A stretch of DNA of 56,667 bases from Streptomyces fuscichromogenes (GTDB lineage: Bacteria > Actinomycetota > Actinomycetes > Streptomycetales > Streptomycetaceae): NCBI RefSeq assembly GCF_014645815.1, contig NZ_BMML01000009.1, positions 1 through 56,667 on the forward strand, read 5' to 3'. Positions 7,668 to 16,520 of this stretch are shown here, in pieces (the first letter of the stretch is position 1; the number at the start of each line of letters is the position of its first letter). The position numbers and the translations under genes are program-made. Below the pieces are notes generated by a model. That model was not told where the DNA came from, made no database searches, and was given only the letters and a program-made list of their open reading frames with translations.

Positions 7668-7829
7668 CCGACCCACGGTAGCGGGTGCGGGGCCGGCACC
7701 GGGATCACCTGTACCGCCGCCGTCGCCGCGCGAGGGGGCGGACGACGGGCGGCCGGCGGCCCTCTTTCAGGACCGCGGACAACATGACGGGGTGGGCGGA
7801 CCCCTGTCGCCGCGCCGGGTGGCTCTCCG

Positions 7830-8366
7830 TCACATGGGGAGCGAGAGCAGCCGTACTGGCCCTGGGGGCCAGCGGGCGTCGTCGCGCAGGGGCGTCACCA
7901 TGGTCCGCAGCGGCATGGTCACCAGGCGGCCCTCGGGTTGTTCGACGAGCACGTCCGTGTCGAGCGGGTGCCATCCGAGACGCTGGTAGAGCGGCACGAG
8001 GGGAGGCCGGCAGAACAGGAGTGCATGCTGGGGACCCATCGTGCGGGCGTGCTCCAGGGCGGCTGTGACGACGAGCCGGGCCAGGCCCTGACCTTGCATG
8101 CCGGGGGCGACGGCAACTCCGCCGACGCCCACCACCGCTGTCCTGGTGTCGCCGGCCGAGACAGGCAGTCGCAGCAGGCCAGTGTGTGCCACGAGCCGGC
8201 CTTGGTGTCTGATTCCGAAGTGCACTTCTTTCGGCAGCCAGGTCAGACCGGTCGATGCGACGCCGAAGGGATCGTCGCTCTTGCCGAGGATCTCTTCCTG
8301 GTCCGCCTTCGTGTACTGGGGGAGCCGCACCACAGCCGGTGTCGCAGAGGATCGGGTCTCGGACAT
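7830..8366 (-). CDS. GNAT-family N-acetyltransferase
   Basis: A 178-aa protein with the GNAT acetyl-CoA binding segment VGGVAVAPGMQGQGLARLVV (the QGQGLA loop), followed by the expected helix and the late PLYQRLGWHPL strand. The substrate is unknown. The start is ATG 8366, but GTG 8372, two codons earlier, is better spaced from GGAGGGG and could be the true initiator. It is transcribed away from the sigma factor gene at 8475, leaving about 108 bases for both promoters. Confidence 0.85.
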   Translation of the reverse strand: MSETRSSATPAVVRLPQYTKADQEEILGKSDDPFGVASTGLTWLPKEVHFGIRHQGRLVAHTGLLRLPVSAGDTRTAVVGVGGVAVAPGMQGQGLARLVVTAALEHARTMGPQHALLFCRPPLVPLYQRLGWHPLDTDVLVEQPEGRLVTMPLRTMVTPLRDDARWPPGPVRLLSLPM

Positions 8367-8474
8367 TCCCACATGGTGACCCCTCCGCCGGGCACCGGCC
8401 AAGTCACCCGGTGATGAACCCGGTGATGAAGGGGACCGTGCCGGATGCCTTCACGCCTCTGGCATTGTGGGCGC

Positions 8475-9377
8475 GTGACGCCAGCCCCCGGGACCGCCGA
8501 GGAGTTCGCCTCCCACCGCCCTCGGGTGTTCGGCCTCGCCTACCGGCTGCTCGGTTCCGCCGAGGACGCGGAGGACACCGTCCAGGAGGTGTACCTGCGC
8601 TGGGGCAAGGCCGACCGTGCGGCGATCGGACACCCTGGGGCCTGGCTCGCCAGGGTCGCCACCAACCTCTGCCTCAACCGACTCACCTCGGCCCGTGCAC
8701 AGCGCGAGCGGTATGTGGGGTCGTGGCTGCCGGAGCCCGTGTTCACCGAGGACGGGACGCTCGGCCCGATGGAGTCGGCGGAGCAGCGCGACGCCGTGTC
8801 GACAGCCCTGCTCGTGCTGCTGGAGCGACTCACCCCGACCGAGCGCGCGGTCTACGTCCTGCGTGAGGCGTTCGCCTACAACCACCGGGACATCGCCGCG
8901 GTGCTCGACCTGAGTGAGGCCAACTGCCGCCAGTTGTACCGCAGGGCGGTGCAGCACGTGGCGGCGGCGCGCACCCGCTTTGAGCCTGCGCCCGGGCGGC
9001 AGCGCGCGCTCGTGGAGTCCTTCGTGGCGGCGGCCCGTGAGGGAGACCTGGCCGGACTGGAGAGAGTGCTCGCCGATGACGCCACCTGGTGGAGCGACGG
9101 CGGCGGCAATGTCAGCGCGGCCCTGCGCCCCGTCGTCGGCCGGGAAAAGGTCATGCGCTTCCTGGGCGGCGTGCGACGGTTCGCGAGCGGCTGGGCCCTC
9201 ACCGTCGCCGAGGTCAACGGCGCGCCGGCCCTGGTGGCGCACGCGGCGCAGCAACTCGTCGCTGTCGCGTCCTTCGAACTGCGCGACAGCGGTATCGCCG
9301 AGGTGCGGGTCGTCATGAACCCGGACAAACTCGTGTTCGCGGGTCGGCAGTTCGCCGCGATGTCTCCCGGGGCGTGA
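8475..9377 (+). CDS. ECF41-type RNA polymerase sigma factor
   Basis: A 300-aa protein. Residues 1-165 carry sigma2 (HRPRVFGLAYRLLGSAEDAEDTVQE) and sigma4 (LTPTERAVYVLREAF). The rest is a SnoaL-like C-terminal extension with the signature DGGG (WWSDGGGN) and NPDKL motifs, diagnostic of ECF41. In this group the extension replaces a membrane anti-sigma factor and modulates activity. GTG 8475 gives the usual short N-terminus but has no ribosome site; ATG 8445, with AAGGGG upstream, is an alternative. The next gene is an SDR/epimerase, the usual ECF41 target. Confidence 0.9.
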   Translation: MTPAPGTAEEFASHRPRVFGLAYRLLGSAEDAEDTVQEVYLRWGKADRAAIGHPGAWLARVATNLCLNRLTSARAQRERYVGSWLPEPVFTEDGTLGPMESAEQRDAVSTALLVLLERLTPTERAVYVLREAFAYNHRDIAAVLDLSEANCRQLYRRAVQHVAAARTRFEPAPGRQRALVESFVAAAREGDLAGLERVLADDATWWSDGGGNVSAALRPVVGREKVMRFLGGVRRFASGWALTVAEVNGAPALVAHAAQQLVAVASFELRDSGIAEVRVVMNPDKLVFAGRQFAAMSPGA

Positions 9378-9409
9378 CCCGCAGGGGGAGCGGGATCACG
9401 GGGGGAGGC

Positions 9410-9432
9410 TGTCACATCCGCGGGCGGTCGTC
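9410..9432 (+). promoter_or_regulatory. ECF41-type promoter candidate
   Basis: TGTCACA at 9410-9416 matches the -35 motif reported for ECF41 promoters, and a CGTC follows at 9429-9432, about 65 bases before the SDR start. The 12-base spacing is shorter than I would expect for an ECF promoter, so the -10 assignment is uncertain. Confidence 0.45.
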
Positions 9433-9497
9433 GGTTCCCAGTGGATGACGTGCGCTCCACCGGGGAGCGCACGCCCACCGAAGGGACAGCAACTGCG

Positions 9498-10244
9498 ATG
9501 ACCACGATCCTGGTGACTGGTGGCACCGGAACGCTCGGCGGGCTCCTCAGCGAGCGGCTGCGCGCGGACGGGCACGAGGTGCGAGTGCTGAGTCGGCACT
9601 CCCAGCCGTACGCCGTGGACCTTCGTGAGGGCACCGGCCTGGCCGCGGCTGTCGCGGGCGTGGACACGATCGTGCACTGTGCGTCGTCACCGCGCGGCGG
9701 TGACGAGCGGGCGGCCCGCAACCTGATCGAGGCGGCCCGCCAGGCCGGGGTGCCGCATCTGGTGTACATCTCGATCGTCGGCGTCGACCGGGTGCCGTTC
9801 GGCTACTACCGGACCAAGCTCGCCGTCGAGAGGCTGGTCGAGGAGTCGGGGCTCGGCTGGAGCATGCTACGGACGACGCAGTTCCACGACCTGGTACTGC
9901 AACTCCTGCGGCGCTCGGCGAAGCTGCCGGTCATGCTGCTCCCGGCGGGAGTCGCCGACCAGCCGATCGAGGCGGCGGAGGTCGCTGCCCGGCTGGCCGA
10001 GATCGCCACCGGGGCGCCCACGGGGCGGGTGCCGGACATGGGCGGCCCCGAGGTCCGTACGTTCCCGGAGCTGGCCCAGGCCTATCTGCGCGCGAGCGGA
10101 CGGCGCCGTCCGCTGCTGAACGTGCGCCTGGCCGGCAAGACCTACCACAGGTTCCGGGCGGGCGGGCATCTGGCGCCGAAGCGGGCCGTGGGCAAGGTCA
10201 CCTTCGAGCAGTTCCTGGCGGGCCGTTCTCCTGAGCGGGACTGA
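9498..10244 (+). CDS. NmrA/SDR-type NAD(P)-binding oxidoreductase
   Basis: A 248-aa atypical short-chain dehydrogenase. It begins TTILVTGGTGTLGGLL, with the Rossmann GGTGTLG loop, and continues with IVHCASSPRGGD and YYRTKLAVERLV. Members of this type reduce small substrates or sense the NADP ratio. It directly follows the ECF41 sigma gene and probably forms its regulon. The ATG at 9498 follows AAGGGA. The physiological substrate is not known for this group. Confidence 0.85.
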   Translation: MTTILVTGGTGTLGGLLSERLRADGHEVRVLSRHSQPYAVDLREGTGLAAAVAGVDTIVHCASSPRGGDERAARNLIEAARQAGVPHLVYISIVGVDRVPFGYYRTKLAVERLVEESGLGWSMLRTTQFHDLVLQLLRRSAKLPVMLLPAGVADQPIEAAEVAARLAEIATGAPTGRVPDMGGPEVRTFPELAQAYLRASGRRRPLLNVRLAGKTYHRFRAGGHLAPKRAVGKVTFEQFLAGRSPERD

Positions 10245-10471
10245 CGCCTGGACCGGGGGTCCGATACGGGTACGCCGGACTTCCGCCACCGGGGGTCTGT
10301 TCTGGCCGGGCCGGGTCACATCAGCCACGGCAACCCCGGGGCCCGGAAATCACGCCTCGATCCGATGACAGCGCAAAGGCACCCGGTGGTGTGCCAGCCG
10401 ACATGAGCCTGGGCCTGCGCTACCGTCGTTCCGACGGGGGTATCCAACGCACCGGCCCCGGAGGGGACTTC

Positions 10472-11422
10472 GTGGGTATCGAGAGCGATCAGGTCGTCTA
10501 CGAGTATCTGAGCCGTGTCGGGGACATCGCGCACCAGCGCCAGTTGTCGTCGGCCGAGCGGATGCGGCTGGTCTCCGGGCTGCGCAACGACATCGACCGG
10601 CAGCGGGCGAAGGCGATCGTCGACAGCCCCGCCGCGGTACGGCGCATCCTGGACCGGCTGGGCACGCCCGACGAGGTCGTCGAGGCCGCGGGGGGTACGG
10701 CGGGCGGCGGGCCCCAGTCGCCGTCGGCGGCCGCGGTCCCCGTCCAGCGGGACGGCGGGCCTCAGGTACCGGCCGAGGACCTGCGCCGCGTCGTACCGCG
10801 TCCCCGGCCCGCCGAGGCGGACGGCTCGGGGCCGCCGCCCGACTGGTGGCGGGTGGACAGCAGCCCGTTCGGGGACGGCGACGCGGTGCCGGGGTTCGTC
10901 GGCGGGGTGGAGATCCCCGAACTGCTCCGCAGGCCGCGGTTCCGGAAGGAGGAACCGGAGGACGGGCCGGACGCGAAGGGCGAGCCGGGCGGGAAGGGGG
11001 AGCCGGGCGAGCCGGTGGCGGCTCCCGTGGTGGAGGAGGCCGGGGCGCCGCGACGCCGGTTCCGCGTCGTCCCGCGCCCGGCCGTCGGCTGGAGCAACCC
11101 GCTGCTGCTGCTCGCCGCCGCCGCGCTCGTCGTGGGCGCGGCCCTCGGCAACTGGTTCGTGCTGCTCCTCGGCTGGCTCATCGCCTACGGCTCCCGGCGG
11201 CTCACCCCGACGGAGACGAAGCTGGCGGTGATGTGGGTACCGGGGCTGTCCGTCACGGCCGGGCTGGTGTGGCTGTGGGGACGCAGCGCCGGGCGCTGGG
11301 GCGCGCCCATCGCCCAGGGGCAGATGAGCGGTGCGGTGGGGGAGACATGGCCGTGGGTGGTGCGCGGCGCCGCGCTGGCCTCGGCCGTTTTCGTGGTGTG
11401 GCGGTCACAGAGGACGCGGTAG
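10472..11422 (+). CDS. HAAS-like domain membrane protein
   Basis: A 316-aa protein. The first 70 residues (YEYLSRVGDIAHQRQLSSAERMRLV to LGTPDEVVEAA) match the HAAS/DUF1700-like helical signalling domain often found in PadR-regulated membrane proteins. A Pro/Gly/Glu-rich linker of about 130 residues follows, then three or four membrane segments (LLLLAAAALVVGAAL, WFVLLLGWLIAYG, VPGLSVTAGLVWLWG, WVVRGAALASAVFVV). GTG 10472 is preceded by GGAGGGG. Function is unknown; no PadR gene is adjacent. Confidence 0.7.
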   Translation: MGIESDQVVYEYLSRVGDIAHQRQLSSAERMRLVSGLRNDIDRQRAKAIVDSPAAVRRILDRLGTPDEVVEAAGGTAGGGPQSPSAAAVPVQRDGGPQVPAEDLRRVVPRPRPAEADGSGPPPDWWRVDSSPFGDGDAVPGFVGGVEIPELLRRPRFRKEEPEDGPDAKGEPGGKGEPGEPVAAPVVEEAGAPRRRFRVVPRPAVGWSNPLLLLAAAALVVGAALGNWFVLLLGWLIAYGSRRLTPTETKLAVMWVPGLSVTAGLVWLWGRSAGRWGAPIAQGQMSGAVGETWPWVVRGAALASAVFVVWRSQRTR

Positions 11423-11455
11423 CGGGAGGGCGGGCGCGCTGTCGGCCGCGGGTGG

Positions 11456-11488
11456 GTGGGGGCTGGTCGCGCAGTTCCCCGCGCCCCA
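11456..11488 (-). repeat. Interspersed repeat copy 2
   Basis: Reverse orientation: GGGGGCTGGTCGCGCAGTT followed by CCCCGCGCCCC. It lies between two plus-strand genes, just after the membrane protein gene. Confidence 0.85.
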
Positions 11489-11547
11489 GCCGTGTCCCGC
11501 ACAGCAGCGGGGGCACCCTGCGAGCGCCGCCCGGCACAATGGCGCAT

Positions 11548-12177
11548 ATGACTTCTCGTCCGTTCACCGTCGGTTTCGATCTCGACATGACGCTCATCGA
11601 CTCCCGGCCCGGTATCCATGCCGCCTACACCGCGCTCGCCGAGCGGACCGGGACGTACATCGACGCCGATCTGGCGATCACCCGGCTGGGGCCGCCGCTC
11701 GTCGAGGAGCTGCGCCACTGGTTTCCGGCCGAGCGGATCGCGGAGATGACGGATCTGTACCGGGCGATGTACCCGGAGATCGCCATCGCGACCACGCCCG
11801 CGATGCCCGGCGCCCGGGAGGCGATCGCCGCGGTGCGGGACGCCGGGGGCAAGGCCGTCGTGGTCACCGCCAAGTACGAGCCGACCGCGAAGCTGCACCT
11901 CAGCCATCTCGGCATAGTCCCCGACGCGGTCGTCGGGGACCTGTGGGCCGAGCAGAAGGCCGTGGCGCTGCTTGAGCACGGCGCGGGCGTGTACGTCGGC
12001 GACCACGTGGGAGACGTACGCGGGGCGCGCACGGCGGGAGCCCTGTCGGTGGCCGTGGCCACCGGGCCCTGCGATGCCGAGGAGCTGCGTGCGGCCGGTG
12101 CCGACGTGGTGCTCGGCGACCTCACCGAGCTGCCCGCCTGGCTGGCCGGCTACCGGGCGGACGCCTCCCGCGCCTGA
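11548..12177 (+). CDS. HAD-family phosphatase
   Basis: A 209-aa protein with all four HAD motifs: FDLDMTLID (nucleophile and acid/base Asp), VVVTAK (Thr), EQKAVAL (Lys) and YVGDHVGDVRGA (metal-binding Asp pair). The size and helical cap fit a phosphoglycolate-phosphatase-like enzyme acting on a small phosphorylated metabolite. The start is ATG 11548 (ATG 11539 also in frame); neither has a clear ribosome site, so a leaderless transcript is possible. Its last 28 bases overlap the convergent small membrane protein gene. Confidence 0.88.
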   Translation: MTSRPFTVGFDLDMTLIDSRPGIHAAYTALAERTGTYIDADLAITRLGPPLVEELRHWFPAERIAEMTDLYRAMYPEIAIATTPAMPGAREAIAAVRDAGGKAVVVTAKYEPTAKLHLSHLGIVPDAVVGDLWAEQKAVALLEHGAGVYVGDHVGDVRGARTAGALSVAVATGPCDAEELRAAGADVVLGDLTELPAWLAGYRADASRA

Positions 12178-12404
12178 CGGCGCCCGGCCGCGGCCGACTG
12201 GAGCACTCCCGCGCCCGCGACCAGGAAGCCGACGCCCATGAGCATGCTCAGCAGGTACATGTACGTCGGAAAAGGCTTCGCACCGAGGAACAGCGGTATC
12301 ACGGTGACGAGTGTGGCCACCGCACCGATGAAGAAGACCACGGCACCGGCGCGGATCAGTCGGTCACCGGGCCCGGCGGAATTCGCTTGGGTTTTGTCAC
12401 GCAC
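12150..12404 (-). CDS. Small two-helix membrane protein
   Basis: An 84-aa protein with two clear membrane segments, RAGAVVFFIGAVATLVTVIP and YMYLLSMLMGVGFLVAGAGV, joined by a short Pro/Lys loop. It starts at GTG 12404, facing away from the cold-shock gene. Both termini are probably cytosolic. The 3' end overlaps the HAD gene by 28 bases on the opposite strand. Function is unknown. Confidence 0.75.
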   Translation of the reverse strand: MRDKTQANSAGPGDRLIRAGAVVFFIGAVATLVTVIPLFLGAKPFPTYMYLLSMLMGVGFLVAGAGVLQSAAAGRRQAREASAR

Positions 12405-12592
12405 TCGACCAGGGTAGTTCCTTGCCCGAAGGAACAACCGGGCGACGTCTTGTCACGCGCCCGAAGACCATTAGCCTTGGTACCGGCGGGTCATGGTCGA
12501 CCCGCCCGAGTGCTATCAAGGCCCGTTCCAGAGCTGTTGCATTCAGAAGTTTCCCGAGCAGTTTCCGACGAGATACGAGGACGAGGACAGAC

Positions 12593-12976
12593 GTGCCTAC
12601 CGGCAAGGTCAAGTGGTTCAACAGTGAGAAGGGCTTCGGCTTTCTCTCCCGCGACGACGGCGGTGACGTCTTCGTCCATTCCTCGGTTCTCCCCGACGGG
12701 GTCGACGTACTGAAGCCCGGCCAGCGCGTGGAGTTCGGCGTCGTCGCCGGTCAACGCGGTGACCAGGCACTGTCCGTGGTGCTGCTCGACCCCACCCCGT
12801 CGGTCGCCGCGGCCCAGCGCAAGAAGCCGGACGAGCTGGCCTCGATCGTGCAGGACCTGACGACCCTGCTCGAAAACATCACGCCGATGCTGGAGCGCGG
12901 CCGCTACCCCGAGAAGACCGCCGGGAAGAAGATCGCCGGGCTGCTGCGCGCGGTCGCGGACCAGCTGGACGTGTAA
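12593..12976 (+). CDS. Cold-shock domain protein with C-terminal extension
   Basis: A 127-aa protein. Residues 1-66 are a cold-shock domain with RNP1 (KGFGFLS) and RNP2 (VFVHSS), binding single-stranded nucleic acid. The extra 60 residues (KPDELASIVQDLTTLLENITPML and following) are helical and absent from the usual 67-aa Csp proteins. This longer form next to mqnD is typical of Streptomyces. GTG 12593 follows GAGGACGAGGACAG. It converges on mqnD. Confidence 0.9.
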   Translation: MPTGKVKWFNSEKGFGFLSRDDGGDVFVHSSVLPDGVDVLKPGQRVEFGVVAGQRGDQALSVVLLDPTPSVAAAQRKKPDELASIVQDLTTLLENITPMLERGRYPEKTAGKKIAGLLRAVADQLDV

Positions 12977-13002
12977 GCGACGGGCTGCTGTCCTAAGCCT
13001 TT

Positions 13003-13854
13003 TTACGGGAAATCGAGTGCGTGCGGACCGAGGGGCGGGACGAGTCCCTCGGCCGCGGCACGGGTGAGCAGTCCGCGCACCGCCGCGTAACCGTCCTCGC
13101 CGAGTTCCGAGGTGAACTCGTTGACGTAGAGACCGATGTGCTGGTCGGCGACGGCCGGGTCCATCTCCTGGGCGTGCGCCATGACATACGGCCGGGAGAC
13201 CTCGGGGTCGTCCCAGGCCGCGTGGACGGAGGCCCGGATCGAGCCGGCGAGGCGGGTGAGCGTCCCGGCGCCCAGCGACCGCTTGGCGATGATCGCGCCC
13301 AGCGGGATCGGCAGGCCCGTGGTGTCCTCCCAGTGCTCGCCCATGTCGGCGAGCCTGTGCAGGCCGTAGTTCTGGTACGTGAAGCGCGCCTCGTGGATCA
13401 CCAGTCCCGCGTCGACCTTCCCGTCCCGCACGGCCGGCATGATCTCGTGGAACGGCATGACCACGATCTCGCCCACGCCACCGGGGAGCGTGTCCGCGGC
13501 CCAGAGCCGGAACAGCAGGTACGCCGTCGACTTCTCGCTGGGTACGGCGACCGTGCGGCCGGTGAGGTCCACGCCGGCCTCCCGGGTCAGCACCAGCGGC
13601 CCGCAGCCCCGCCCCAGCGCGCCGCCGCAGGGCAGCAGGGCGTACTCGTCGAGGACGTAGGGCAGCACGGCGTACGACACCTTCAGCGCGTCCGACTCGC
13701 CGCGCTCGGCCATGCCGTTGGTGATGTCGATGTCCGCGAAGGTCACGTCCAGCGCGGGCGCGTCCGGGACGCGGTCGTGGGCGAGGGCGTCGAAGACGAA
13801 GGTGTCGTTCGGGCAGGGCGAGTACGCGATGCGCAGCGGGTCAGCGGTGGTCAT
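13003..13854 (-). CDS. mqnD: 1,4-dihydroxy-6-naphthoate synthase
   Basis: A 283-aa protein with the start RIAYSPCPNDTFVFDAL diagnostic of MqnD, the periplasmic-binding-protein-like enzyme that converts cyclic dehypoxanthinyl futalosine to 1,4-dihydroxy-6-naphthoate in the futalosine route to menaquinone. The catalytic His region (LVIHEARFTYQ) is present. Its ATG at 13854 lies inside the end of mqnB (14-base overlap), so translation is coupled. mqnA and mqnC are not in this window; in S. coelicolor they lie elsewhere. Confidence 0.95.
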   Translation of the reverse strand: MTTADPLRIAYSPCPNDTFVFDALAHDRVPDAPALDVTFADIDITNGMAERGESDALKVSYAVLPYVLDEYALLPCGGALGRGCGPLVLTREAGVDLTGRTVAVPSEKSTAYLLFRLWAADTLPGGVGEIVVMPFHEIMPAVRDGKVDAGLVIHEARFTYQNYGLHRLADMGEHWEDTTGLPIPLGAIIAKRSLGAGTLTRLAGSIRASVHAAWDDPEVSRPYVMAHAQEMDPAVADQHIGLYVNEFTSELGEDGYAAVRGLLTRAAAEGLVPPLGPHALDFP

Positions 13855-14563
13855 ACGGGTTCCAACTCTCCAGGGCGGGCACGAGCTTCCCGAAGGCCTC
13901 GGTCAGGGCGGCCAGGGCGTCGCCGATGCGCCAGGCGGCACGGTCGCGGGGGCCGACGGGGTTGGAGACCGCCCGTATCTCCAGCACGGGCACGCCGTGT
14001 GCGGCGGCCGCCTCGGCGACGCCGAAGCCCTCCATGGCCTCGGCGAGGGCGTGCGGGTGCCGGGCCAGCAGTGCGCTCGCGCGGGCGGCGGTTCCGGTCA
14101 CCGTGGAGACGGTGAGTACCGCTCCGGGGTGCGCTCCGGTGGCCTGCTTCGTCACTCGTACGAGTGAATTTGGTGGACGGTGGCTGACGGTTCCGAAACC
14201 CAGTTCGGTGACCGGCAGAAATCCGTCGGCCGTCTCGGCGCCCAGGTCGGCCGCGGTGATCTCGTCGGCCACGACCAGGGAGCCGACGGGTGCCATCGGC
14301 TGGAAACCGCCCGCGATCCCGGCGGAGACGACCAGCGTGTACGGACGGCCGTCGAGAGCGGCGGCGGTGAGGGCGGTCGCGGTGCCGGCGGCGGCCGGGG
14401 CCGGTCCGACCCCGGCGGCGAGCAGGTCGTACCCCTCGGCGGTGCGCAGCAGCGCCGCGCCCGGCAGCCGTACCTCGTGGGGGCCCGTGAACGCCCGGGC
14501 CACCGCGTCCCGTTCGGCCGGGACCGCGGTGGTGACGAGGACGCGTGCGGCGGACGTGGTCAC
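13841..14563 (-). CDS. mqnB: Futalosine hydrolase
   Basis: A 240-aa nucleosidase of the MTA/SAH family that removes hypoxanthine from futalosine. It shows VVSAGIAGGFQP (phosphorylase-type Gly loop), AMEGFGVAEAAAAHGVP (substrate-binding Met-Glu) and EIRAVSNPVGPRDR (catalytic Asp region). GTG 14563 is the likely start, 11 bases after the stop of the lipoprotein gene. The coding sequence contains the 16-bp palindrome TCACTCGTACGAGTGA, also present upstream of the RHH gene near 28.3 kb. Overlap with mqnD indicates one operon. Confidence 0.93.
   Translation of the reverse strand: MTTSAARVLVTTAVPAERDAVARAFTGPHEVRLPGAALLRTAEGYDLLAAGVGPAPAAAGTATALTAAALDGRPYTLVVSAGIAGGFQPMAPVGSLVVADEITAADLGAETADGFLPVTELGFGTVSHRPPNSLVRVTKQATGAHPGAVLTVSTVTGTAARASALLARHPHALAEAMEGFGVAEAAAAHGVPVLEIRAVSNPVGPRDRAAWRIGDALAALTEAFGKLVPALESWNPYDHR
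14152..14167. repeat. 16-bp palindrome, copy in mqnB
   Basis: TCACTCGTACGAGTGA, a perfect palindrome, encoded in frame within mqnB (part of NSLVRVT). An identical copy lies at 28274-28289. Confidence 0.9.
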
Positions 14564-14574
14564 TCCGGTGGCGG

Positions 14575-15048
14575 TCAGGCGTCCTTCTTGAGCTTGAAGG
14601 ACCACAGACCCAGCACCGTCTTGTCGCCCTCCTTGAGGGAGACGAGGGTCGAGTTGCCGGAGGCACCGTACTGGGCGTTGAAGAACACGCTGCCCGGGAT
14701 CGTGCGGTAGGTCTTGGTGCTGGAGTCGGTGAGGGCCTGACCGTTCATCAGGATCGTCCAGCCGTTGTCCGCGATCTTCGGGTCGACGCCGAAGCGGACC
14801 GTGTCGTCCGGGTCCACCTTGATGGACTTGATCCCGGTGTCCTTCAGGCACTTCGTGAGGGAGGCCGTGTCCAGGGCCTTGCCGTCGTTGTAGCAGGTGG
14901 CCTCGGAGTTGACCGAGTTCGTACCGACGGTGATCGTGGCGATGGGGGTCGGCTTGTCACAGGCCGACAGGACGAGCAGTCCGGCGGAAACGGCGCCGGC
15001 GGCGGCGACGACGCGGCGGCGTCGCGAGCGGGAGTGCAGCGTGGTCAT
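14575..15048 (-). CDS. Lipoprotein, probably DUF2771 family
   Basis: A 157-aa protein. After a basic start (HSRSRRRR) there is a hydrophobic stretch and a lipobox, LLVLSAC, with lipidated Cys30, so the mature protein is anchored outside the membrane. A single later cysteine pair (EATCYN, TKCLKD) may form a disulfide. The position upstream of mqnB and downstream of an MFS gene matches the DUF2771 lipoprotein of other Streptomyces as I remember it. Function is unknown; it may be co-transcribed with mqnB-mqnD. Confidence 0.8.
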   Translation of the reverse strand: MTTLHSRSRRRRVVAAAGAVSAGLLVLSACDKPTPIATITVGTNSVNSEATCYNDGKALDTASLTKCLKDTGIKSIKVDPDDTVRFGVDPKIADNGWTILMNGQALTDSSTKTYRTIPGSVFFNAQYGASGNSTLVSLKEGDKTVLGLWSFKLKKDA

Positions 15049-15110
15049 GGCCGAAGGCTATCGGGCGCTCCCGGCCGTCTCCCCATGTGGGGTACGGCGT
15101 GCCCGGTTCG

Positions 15111-16520
15111 TTACGCCACTCGCGGTCGGGGGTGGGTGCCGTGCCGGGCGGAGGCGATCAGACCGCGCAGGGTGGTCAGCCAGCCGACCGCCACGATCAC
15201 GGCGGCCACCACCAGCCCCAGGGTGCCGTTCAGCGGCATCACGATGCCCACCGCGCCCCCGAACACCCAGGCCACCTGCAGCAGCGTCTCCGAGCGCGCG
15301 AACGCAGAGGTGCGCACCAGCTCCGGCACGTCCCGCTGGATCAGCGCGTCCAGGGACAGCTTGGCCAGCGCCTGCCCGAAACCGGCCACCGCCGCCAGCA
15401 CCGCCACCAGGAAGGCGCCGAAGAACAGCGCCGCGACGGCCGCCGTGCCCAGTACCAGGGCCACCGCCGCCACGATGATGATCTCCGGCGCCCGGGAGCG
15501 CAGCCATGACCCCACCACCGTGCCGAGCGCGTTGCCGGCGCCCGCCGCGACCCCCACTATCCCCAGCGACACGGCCGCGCTCTCGCCGGTCAGCGGGTGC
15601 TCGCGGAGCAGGAACGCCAGGAAGAAGATCAGGAAGCCGGAGAGGCAGCGCAGCGCGGCGTTGGCGCCGAGGGCGTGGGTGACGGCGGGCCCGACGGTCC
15701 GCAGCCCCGGCCGCTTCGCCCCCTTGCGCAGCGGGCCGTGCAGATGGTCCTCGTCGGCGGCGAGCAGCGCCACGTCCTCGCCCTTGGCCGAGTCGACCTT
15801 GGGCGGCAGCGAGAAGGAGAGAAACGTCCCGGCAACGAAGATCACGAAGGCGCCGTAGAGCGGCCACGGGTCGCCGACGGCATGCAGCCCGGCCCCGATC
15901 GGGGCGGCCACGCCGGTGGCGAGCAGCCCCGCGAGGGTGACCCGCGAATTCGCCTTCACCAGCGAGAACCGCGGCGGCAGCAACCGGGGGACGACGGCAC
16001 TGCGCACCACGCCGTACGCCTTCGAGGCGACCAGCACGCCGAGTGCGGCCGGGTACAGCTCCAGGCCGCCGCCGGCCACCGCGCCCGCGATGATCAGCGC
16101 GAGCAGCGCCCGCGCGAGCATGGCGCCGGCCATCGCGGCGCGCCGCCCGTGCGGCAGCCGGTCGAGCAGCGGGCCGATGACCGGGGCGAGGACCGTGAAG
16201 GGCGCCATCGTGATGGCGAGGTAGAGCGCGACGCGGCCGCGGGCCTCGTCGGTGGGCACGGAGAAGAACACGGTGGAGGCGAGAGCGACGGTGATCATGA
16301 CATCGCCCGCGCCGTTCACCGCGTGCAGTTCGATCAGTTTCCCCAGCCCGGACTCGCCGGCGCCGTGCGCGTGGGTGGCCTTGCGGATGGAGCGGGCGGT
16401 GCCGGTCACCGGGAGGTGCAGGGCACGGCCGACCGAGCGGACGGCACCGCGCATCCGGCCCGCACCGCTACCTACCCCTACGGCGCGTTGGGGTGACCTC
16501 GCGGTTGCCACGTGCTTCAT
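15111..16520 (-). CDS. MFS transporter
   Basis: A 469-aa membrane protein with a long basic cytosolic N-terminus (about 65 residues) and some 12 membrane segments. LLDRLPHGRRAAMAG in the first half is the MFS loop 2-3 motif. A cytosolic middle loop is rich in charged residues (AADEDHLHGPLRKGAKR). It is likely a proton-coupled exporter of unknown specificity. It is transcribed toward the lipoprotein and mqn genes and away from DUF3027. Confidence 0.85.
   Translation of the reverse strand: MKHVATARSPQRAVGVGSGAGRMRGAVRSVGRALHLPVTGTARSIRKATHAHGAGESGLGKLIELHAVNGAGDVMITVALASTVFFSVPTDEARGRVALYLAITMAPFTVLAPVIGPLLDRLPHGRRAAMAGAMLARALLALIIAGAVAGGGLELYPAALGVLVASKAYGVVRSAVVPRLLPPRFSLVKANSRVTLAGLLATGVAAPIGAGLHAVGDPWPLYGAFVIFVAGTFLSFSLPPKVDSAKGEDVALLAADEDHLHGPLRKGAKRPGLRTVGPAVTHALGANAALRCLSGFLIFFLAFLLREHPLTGESAAVSLGIVGVAAGAGNALGTVVGSWLRSRAPEIIIVAAVALVLGTAAVAALFFGAFLVAVLAAVAGFGQALAKLSLDALIQRDVPELVRTSAFARSETLLQVAWVFGGAVGIVMPLNGTLGLVVAAVIVAVGWLTTLRGLIASARHGTHPRPRVA

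Noticed and set aside
4276..7787. Frames of about 1000 codons overlapping the helicase-associated gene on both strands
   Set aside because: Arg/Pro/Gly-biased translations without domains. The 861-aa frame has normal protein composition and family resemblance.
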